This document shows, piece after piece, positions 31,692-36,193 of a DNA stretch of 36,193 bases (its first letter is position 1; each line of letters starts with the position of its first letter). The position numbers were made by a program, and so were the translations under genes. The notes beneath the pieces were generated by a model. It worked only from the letters and a program-made list of their open reading frames with translations, ran no database searches and was not told the DNA's origin. The DNA is from Pseudomonadota bacterium (lineage in GTDB: Bacteria; Desulfobacterota; JAPLJL01). The DNA lies in the NCBI GenBank assembly GCA_026388655.1, contig JAPLJI010000080.1, positions 1 to 36,193 on the forward strand, given 5' to 3'.

Positions 31692-31739
31692 TAAAAGTTA
31701 AGAATCCTAAGAGTTAAGAAGGCTAAGAGTTAAGAAAGA
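31692..31739. repeat. 16-bp tandem repeat in the kdsB-mutS2 divergent spacer
   Basis: Three consecutive 16-bp units share TAAGAGTTAAGAA (the first reads TAAAAGTTAAGAA). They lie between the divergent starts of kdsB and mutS2, so copy number could affect either promoter. A TTAGGCTTATGAACTTATAG repeat-like stretch follows to about 31800. Confidence 0.75.
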
Positions 31740-31836
31740 TGGCAAAAGGGAAGGTTTGATTTTAAAGCTTTTAGGCTTATGAACTTATAGGCTTGTAGTC
31801 TTTAAGGAGCGGTTAGACCAGGGAGAAATTATCAGG

Positions 31837-34224
31837 ATGGAATCGGAAATCGACTGCCTCTCCGCGCGTTCCGAAAGCGAACTGGAATTCCCGGAGATCC
31901 GGAAGAAACTGGCGGAATTCTGCCAGACCCCGGCGGGCCGGGGCCTGGTTTCGGAGCTGAAGCCCTCGGGCCAGTCCGGCGAGGTCGGGCGCGCGCTCGA
32001 GGAGACCGGAGAAATCCGCGCGGAACTGGAGCTGGGCGAGCAACTCCCCCATCTGGCTGCGATTGAGGAGATCACCCCGATCCTGGCCCGGGTCCGGAAG
32101 GACGCGGTTCTGGAACCGGGAGAGTTTCTCCGGATCGACCGGGTCCTGGAGGGTGCGGAAACGGTGCGGAGGCACCTGAAAACCCGGGCCGGAAGGCTCT
32201 CCCGGGTGCGGGAGCATTTCGGGCGGGTGGCGGGGATTCCCCGGGTGCAGGAGAAACTCCGGGAGGCGATTGATCCCTCCGGGCGGATCCGGGACGAAGC
32301 GAGCCCCGATCTTTCCCGCCTGAGAAAGAAGCGGGATTCCCTGGAAAACGAGATCAAGGAGCGGATCCAGGAGCTGATTGTTTCCCCGGAGTGGGAAGAC
32401 GTCCTGCAGGAAAAATATTACACCCTCCGCCTGGGCCGGTATGTGCTCCCGGTCAAGGCCGAGCGGCGGGCGGAGCTCAGGGGAATCGTCCACGATTTCT
32501 CCTCGAGCGGGGCCACGGTTTTCGTCGAGCCGGAATTCGTGGTGGAGCTGAACAACCACCTCCGGGTGGCCGAAGGCGAGGTGCAGAGGGAAGAGGGCCG
32601 GATCCTTAGAAGCCTCTCCCTCCTGGTCCAGGAGCAGGCGGCGGAAATCGAGGAAATTTATTTGCGGCTCGGGGAGTTCGATCTCCTCCTGGCCAAGGGG
32701 AGGTTTTCCCAGCTTCTGGGGGGAGGGGAGGTGACCCTGGGGGAATTTCCCCATTTTGAGATTCGCGGCGGCCGGCATCCCCTCCTCATCCTCCATAAGC
32801 CCCGGGTGGTGCCCAACGATCTTTCCCTGGAGGGGGAGTGCCGGGGGATCGTCATCTCCGGCCCCAACACCGGAGGGAAGACCGTGACCCTGAAAATGGT
32901 CGGGCTCTCCGCGGCGCTCTTCCAGTCCGGGATCATCCCGGCCCTTTCCCTGGGATCGCGCCTGCCGGTCTTCCGCCGGATCCTGGCGGTCATCGGCGAG
33001 GAACAATCGCTGGAGCGCGGGCTTTCCGCTTTTTCCGCCTACGTGGTGCGGGTGCGCGAGGTCTGGGAAGAGGTGGTTCCGGGCTCCCTGGTTCTGCTCG
33101 ACGATCTATTCGTGGGAACGGATCCCCACGAGGGGGCCCTGCTGGGGCGGGCGGTTTTACAGGCCCTGGTCGAGCGGGGGGCGGTGGTCCTGGCCACCAC
33201 CCATCTGCCCGAGCTCAAGATTCTGCCCCTCGAGGATTCCCGTTTTGAGGCCGCCGCGGTGGCCTTTGACCTGAAAGCCATGTCGCCCACCTACCGGGTG
33301 GAGCGAGGTTTCCCGGGGCGGAGCTACGGCCTCGAGATCGCCCGGCGCCTCGGGATCGAGGAGGAGATCGTCCGGGCGGCGGTTTCCGGCGTCAGTGATT
33401 CCCATAATACCATCGAGGAGATTCTCTCCCGGCTGCATGAATTGGAAAACCAGCGGCGGGAACAAAAAATCGAGCTCGACGCCGAAAAGGAGAGACAGAA
33501 ACTGATGCGGGAGCGCCTCGAGGAAGAGCTCAAGCAGGCGGCCCAGAAAAAGTCCCGGGCCCGGGAGGAACTGAAACGGGAAGGGCAGGCCCTGCTTTCC
33601 CGGATTGAACGGGAGGCCGCCCAGGTCATGCTGAAATTGCGGGAGACCAAAACCCGCAAGCAGGCGGAACCCGTGCGGCAGGAATTAAAAGCGGTGGAAA
33701 AAAATCTCGAGCAGGCGCTGGACCTGGGGAACGAATCCGAGGAAAAAAGGCCGCCGGCGGTGATGAAAGCCGGGGCTTCGGTCTGGGTGAAAACCCTGCG
33801 GAAGCCGGGGACGATAATTTCCCTTGATTCCGAAAGCGCGATGGTCCAGGTCGGCGTCCTGCGGGTCCGGGTGGGTCAGCGCGACCTGTCCGGGCTGACC
33901 GAGGCGGCGGGAAGCGGCGGGAAACCGGCTCGTAAAGGTTCCCCGGACGATCCGGGGGATGGCTCAGCCGACATCCGGACCGAAGACAACACGCTCGATA
34001 TCCGCGGGGAAACCGTGGAGGACGGCATCACCCGGCTCGAGGCCTTCCTCGATCAGGCCTACCTGCGCAATTTGGGTTTTGTATTTGTCATCCACGGTTC
34101 GGGGACGGGAAAGCTCCGGGAGGGGATTCGCAAGTACCTGAAGGGCTCCGTCTACGTGCAGTCTTCCCGCCCGGGCGAGGACAAGGAAGGCGGGCAGGGG
34201 GTGACGGTAGCAAAGCTCAAATAG
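31837..34224 (+). CDS. mutS2: MutS2 family ATPase/endonuclease
   Basis: The 795-residue protein has the MutS2 layout: an N-terminal core/clamp region, an ATPase domain with Walker A GPNTGGKT (342-349), LVLLDDLFVGTDPHEGA (Walker B and signature region) and VLATTHLPELKIL. A long coiled coil follows (about 530-640, ENQRREQKIELDAEKERQKL). The C-terminal Smr domain (about 715-795) contains LDIRGETVEDGITRLEAFL and VIHGSGTGKLREGIRKYLK. MutS2 proteins restrain recombination in some bacteria and act in ribosome rescue in others. ATG 31837 has GGGAGA about 11 bases upstream and AGG adjacent. It is monocistronic here. Confidence 0.94.
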   Translation: MESEIDCLSARSESELEFPEIRKKLAEFCQTPAGRGLVSELKPSGQSGEVGRALEETGEIRAELELGEQLPHLAAIEEITPILARVRKDAVLEPGEFLRIDRVLEGAETVRRHLKTRAGRLSRVREHFGRVAGIPRVQEKLREAIDPSGRIRDEASPDLSRLRKKRDSLENEIKERIQELIVSPEWEDVLQEKYYTLRLGRYVLPVKAERRAELRGIVHDFSSSGATVFVEPEFVVELNNHLRVAEGEVQREEGRILRSLSLLVQEQAAEIEEIYLRLGEFDLLLAKGRFSQLLGGGEVTLGEFPHFEIRGGRHPLLILHKPRVVPNDLSLEGECRGIVISGPNTGGKTVTLKMVGLSAALFQSGIIPALSLGSRLPVFRRILAVIGEEQSLERGLSAFSAYVVRVREVWEEVVPGSLVLLDDLFVGTDPHEGALLGRAVLQALVERGAVVLATTHLPELKILPLEDSRFEAAAVAFDLKAMSPTYRVERGFPGRSYGLEIARRLGIEEEIVRAAVSGVSDSHNTIEEILSRLHELENQRREQKIELDAEKERQKLMRERLEEELKQAAQKKSRAREELKREGQALLSRIEREAAQVMLKLRETKTRKQAEPVRQELKAVEKNLEQALDLGNESEEKRPPAVMKAGASVWVKTLRKPGTIISLDSESAMVQVGVLRVRVGQRDLSGLTEAAGSGGKPARKGSPDDPGDGSADIRTEDNTLDIRGETVEDGITRLEAFLDQAYLRNLGFVFVIHGSGTGKLREGIRKYLKGSVYVQSSRPGEDKEGGQGVTVAKLK

Positions 34225-34412
34225 GTCAGGAGTCGGGAGTAAGGAGTTAGGTGTAATGCCTCAATCAAATGACATATTTTCTTTTTGTCATTCTGAGTCC
34301 CCATCTATGGCAGGGGCGAAGAATCTCTCTTCCGTCGGAGAAATCCGAAAAACCAGATCCTTCGCTTGAGCTCAGGATGACATATCGAGGGTTTTGCAAC
34401 GGTCTCTTCAAT
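34225..34412. repeat. GAAGAATCT-family dispersed repeat after mutS2
   Basis: About 34287-34407 starts GTCATTCTGAG, contains GGCGAAGAATCTCTCTTCCG, AACCAGATCCTTCGCTTGAG and GGATGACAT, and ends TTTTGCAACGGTCTC. It aligns well by eye with 27489-27575 and in part with 35672-35730. No gene is visible. Confidence 0.75.
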
Positions 34413-34577
34413 ATATTGAGTAATTTTACTCAAGATATTGAGTAAATTGTTGACGCCTTCTCGGTAGATAATAAAAATTCAAAAATGTTAAATAAAAACA
34501 AGAAGTTATTGGTGAGCGCGCAGGGGGTTTCCCTGGAGGAATTTCTCCTCACCCCGCCCGAAACCTGGTTGGAATGA
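34413..34577 (+). promoter_or_regulatory. TTGAGTAA operator-like repeats ahead of a 30-codon gene remnant
   Basis: TTGAGTAA-TT-TTACTCAA forms a perfect palindrome (34416-34433), and ATATTGAGTAA recurs at 34435-34445, 22 bp after its first copy (34413). A TTGACG-containing promoter-like stretch follows. Downstream, 34485-34577 could encode 30 residues ending GVSLEEFLLTPPETWLE, too short for a recognisable gene and without a ribosome-binding site. It may be the start of a lost gene that kept its operator. Confidence 0.4.
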
Positions 34578-34738
34578 ATTCGGGGACAACTTTACTTCTT
34601 GACATTTGATGAGGTTTTTTCGTCCCCTAAACCATAACGTAATTTCCTAAAAATCCCGTAAAAAGAGGCAAACAAGCTTCGAATCCAGCCTGAAAGGTCT
34701 GGTTCAAGATAAGCTGGAATTTGGAAAAATGATTTTAT

Positions 34739-34794
34739 GTAGAGGCGGGGTTTATCCCCGCCTTTGATTGGGAGGGGGCAAGCCCCTCCCCTAC
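34739..34794. repeat. Head-to-head REP pair (mutS2-hicB gap)
   Basis: GTAG (34739) leads into GGCGGGGTTTATCCCCGCC. A second hairpin, GGGAGGGGGCAAGCCCCTCC, then leads to CTAC (34794), the same geometry as at 11633 and 28319. The rest of the gap to 34968 includes a CCCTC-type array (about 34885-34940). An 86-codon minus-strand frame across the REP looks spurious. Confidence 0.75.
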
Positions 34795-34968
34795 GGGAAA
34801 ACGCGAAATCGGGGGAATCTTGGGGCAGGTTACTTGTCGCTTTGTTGATCAAACAACCATCCCCCCTTTAACCGAATATCTGACTGCTTTTCACCCTCAA
34901 CTCGCCTCTCCCCCAAAGAGAGAGAAGGAAGTAAAGGAATGTTTACGGGACGGGAATATCTGACATTT

Positions 34969-35397
34969 TCAATCGAATGGCTCCCGACTTTCCCTCAAAA
35001 CAAAATCCGCTCCCGGAGACACCGCCGAGAGCAGTTGGGTTAACTTCTCCACTGTCGGCACCGAAACCCCCTGTTCATATCGGGCATAAGCATTCGGCGA
35101 TTTGATTCCTAATTTTTCAGCCACTTCGAGAAGGGAAAGCCCTTTCTTCAACCGCAAACGCTTGAGCAAAAAAGACATTAAAAAGGCTTGATCATTCGCT
35201 CCGATTTCGAAACTCTGCCCCCGGCCCGGAAAAACCTCCACCCGAAAGTCTTTTCTGTCCGCCAGCGATTCAATGGCATCGGCAATCATCAGGAAAGCTT
35301 CTTTTTTCGTTCTTCCCTGGGTGACTACGTTCAGGATCGGCACCTCAATGACCCAAAAACGTTCCGATTTAAATACCCGCCCCGATAAACGCATCAT
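34969..35397 (-). CDS. hicB: HicB-like antitoxin with C-terminal HTH
   Basis: The 142-residue protein has a partial-RNase-H-like HicB domain (about 1-75: FWVIEVPILNVVTQGRTKKE, then ADAIESLADR). A Cro/C1-type HTH follows (about 90-140: KKGLSLLEVAEKLGIKSPNA, YARYEQG, PTVEKLTQLL). HicB antitoxins bind HicA and repress their own operon. The start ATG overlaps the hicA stop in an ATGA arrangement (35394-35397), the usual toxin-first order. A palindrome upstream of hicA is a fitting operator. The tail ADFVLRESREPFD completes the frame; nothing looks truncated. Confidence 0.88.
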   Translation of the reverse strand: MMRLSGRVFKSERFWVIEVPILNVVTQGRTKKEAFLMIADAIESLADRKDFRVEVFPGRGQSFEIGANDQAFLMSFLLKRLRLKKGLSLLEVAEKLGIKSPNAYARYEQGVSVPTVEKLTQLLSAVSPGADFVLRESREPFD

Positions 35398-35570
35398 TCT
35401 TCTCCTTCCGCTTCTTTTAAAATGGCTTTGGCTGTGTATTCGTTGATCTCAACATGACGGGGAACCGCCGTTTCCCGTTCACCGTCGGTCCAAACGTCAT
35501 GTTTCTTCCCATGCCGGGATAACCACCATCCCAGATTCTTTAACTTCATTTCTAAATCCTTCCGTTTCAC
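35394..35570 (-). CDS. hicA: HicA-like mRNA interferase toxin
   Basis: The 58-residue HicA fold is visible: MKRKDLEMKLKNLGWWLSRH (with the family's start helix), GKKHDVWTDG containing the RHGKKHDVW active-histidine motif, VPRHVEINEYTAKAILKEA and a short acidic end. HicA toxins are double-stranded-RNA-binding-fold ribonucleases that cleave mRNA. The start is GTG 35570, because it gives the complete N-terminal helix. ATG 35549, with GGAAGG upstream, would remove seven residues. It overlaps hicB by 4 bp. The active-site histidine is retained, so the toxin could be functional. Confidence 0.87.
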   Translation of the reverse strand: MKRKDLEMKLKNLGWWLSRHGKKHDVWTDGERETAVPRHVEINEYTAKAILKEAEGEE

Positions 35571-35581
35571 TTTTCTTAAAA

Positions 35582-35599
35582 TTACACCTATTCGTGTAA
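35582..35599 (-). promoter_or_regulatory. Inverted-repeat operator before hicA
   Basis: TTACAC and GTGTAA form perfect 6-bp arms around CTATTC. The site lies 11 bases before the hicA GTG. On the minus strand it overlaps TGTAAT, a possible -10, with TTGATC 15 bases farther upstream. It is a natural site for HicB autoregulation. Confidence 0.6.
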
Positions 35600-35628
35600 A
35601 AGATCAAGGCCATCCATCTTTTCCAGAT

Positions 35629-35862
35629 TAAACCCGAAAAATACAGTTAGTATTTTCGAATATTATATGGTGGGGGCGAAGAATCTCGTTTCTATCGGAA
35701 AACTCATAAAAATCAGATCCTTCGCGAAGTTTATCCTGAGCGCCTTGAGATTCTTCACTTCGTTCAGAATGACAGGAAGTGAAGGATTCAGGCGCCGTCC
35801 CGAATGAAATGAAGGAATGACAAAGAGCGAAGGACTCAGGATGACATTTTTAGTGGTTTGAC
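35629..35862. repeat. Dispersed repeat, inverted copy of the gatB-cpoB gap element
   Basis: At 35629-35655 the flank ACCCGAAAAATAC...GTTAGTATT resembles the flank at 28271. From 35664 to 35850 the sequence is the diverged reverse complement of 10351-10563, including GGATTCAGGCGCCGTCCCGA and ATGAAGGAATGACAAAGAGC. The minus-strand 90-codon frame across it is a shadow of the repeat. Confidence 0.75.
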
Positions 35863-35897
35863 AACAAACAATCAAATTCCTTTCAAACCCGGTTAAA

Positions 35898-36193
35898 TCA
35901 CCCGCGGAAAAGCTGAATCTTATATCTCCTGCCAATCGGGCCTCCGGTAATTTCCAGCTTCAGTCCGGATCCGCCGGTAACCCCCGGTCCCAAGGCGATC
36001 TCGCCCGGGCCCGTGCGGGCGGTCATCACGATTTGCCCCGAGTTTGCTTCCAGGTAACAGTCCGAATCCCAGGGGTCAGCCCCGGTGGAGCAGGGGTTAA
36101 GATCGCTTGCCCCCTGGCTGATCCCTGAACCCGCCGGGAGATCGGTATCTTCCTCCAGGGTGATTAAGGTCTCATCCGCGAGGGTAAATTGGC
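35898..36193 (-). CDS. C-terminal end of an unrecognised, probably exported protein
   Basis: A frame open from the window edge encodes the last 97 residues of a protein, ending in TGA at 35898-35900. Visible segments are QFTLADETLITLEEDTDLPA, CSTGADPWDSDCYLEANSGQ (two cysteines), IVMTARTGPGEIALGPG and GLKLEITGGPIGRRYKIQLF. Gly-rich, strand-forming and acidic-to-neutral, it looks like a secreted or pilin-like beta domain, but I recognise no family. The codon pattern is like the GC-rich genes here, and the frame ends just before the dispersed repeat. The start and most of the protein lie beyond base 36193. Confidence 0.6.
   Translation of the reverse strand, partial: QFTLADETLITLEEDTDLPAGSGISQGASDLNPCSTGADPWDSDCYLEANSGQIVMTARTGPGEIALGPGVTGGSGLKLEITGGPIGRRYKIQLFRG

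Noticed and set aside
34592-34852. 86-codon minus-strand frame between mutS2 and hicB
   Set aside because: About a third of it is translation of the GTAG REP pair at 34739-34794. It has no ribosome-binding site and matches no family.
35663-35935. 90-codon minus-strand frame near the right end
   Set aside because: It runs almost wholly through the dispersed GAAGAATCT-type repeat (35664-35862) and overlaps the end of the real partial gene at 35898.

Overview
The window comes from a Gram-negative (diderm) bacterium. It carries a complete Tol-Pal operon, a Kdo/LPS-export cluster and an outer-membrane-type barrel protein. Anaerobic or microaerophilic metabolism is suggested by a ferredoxin-type 2-oxoglutarate oxidoreductase (KorDABC) next to SdhAB and SucCD, and by a B12-dependent (class II) ribonucleotide reductase. 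Genes are GC-rich with good Shine-Dalgarno sites, while intergenic spacers are full of dispersed repeats. This style is common in uncultivated candidate-phylum genomes. No rRNA or phylum marker is present, so I do not name a phylum.

Layout. (1) 2-7412, + strand: sdhA (3' part), sdhB, sucC, sucD, korD-korA-korB-korC and ndk. Together these interconvert 2-oxoglutarate, succinyl-CoA, succinate and fumarate, with Ndk able to equilibrate the nucleotide made by SucCD. (2) 7673-10280: mtnP and gatB; gatB carries one in-frame TAG at a conserved tyrosine. (3) 10792-15928, - strand: tolQ-tolR-tolA/tonB-tolB-pal-cpoB. (4) 16126-19472, + strand: a GcvH-like protein whose lipoyl-lysine position is altered, then nrdJ behind a promoter with two NrdR-type boxes. 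(5) 19805-23915, - strand: a large zincin/propeller/barrel protein overlapping a class V aminotransferase gene. (6) 24550-25669, - strand: two ComEA-like helix-hairpin-helix proteins. (7) 25670-27211: an AT-rich islet with a 61-aa Pro/Gln-rich protein gene and a divergent HTH-EIIA regulator, sharing a compact divergent promoter region. (8) 27586-31648, - strand: kdsB-kdsA-kdsD-kdsC-lptC. (9) 31837-34224, + strand: mutS2. (10) 34969-35570, - strand: a hicAB toxin-antitoxin pair. (11) 35898-36193, - strand: the 3' end of an unrecognised gene.

The most distinctive signal is the repeat ecology. There are at least five loci of GTAG-hairpin REP-like elements, four of them arranged head-to-head as GTAG...CTAC pairs. 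In addition there are a family containing GAAGAATCT, a family bounded by GTCATTCC/GGAATGAC, and AAAGTTCAAA-type and CCCTCTCC-type families. Two of these families lie inside open reading frames. A 113-bp element sits in frame between the propeller and barrel of the large surface protein. A REP pair plus a 7-bp tandem repeat encodes most of the lipoprotein signal peptide of CpoB. No transposase is in the window, so the REP-mobilising enzyme, if any, lies elsewhere.

All functions are read by eye from family motifs; no database search was run.
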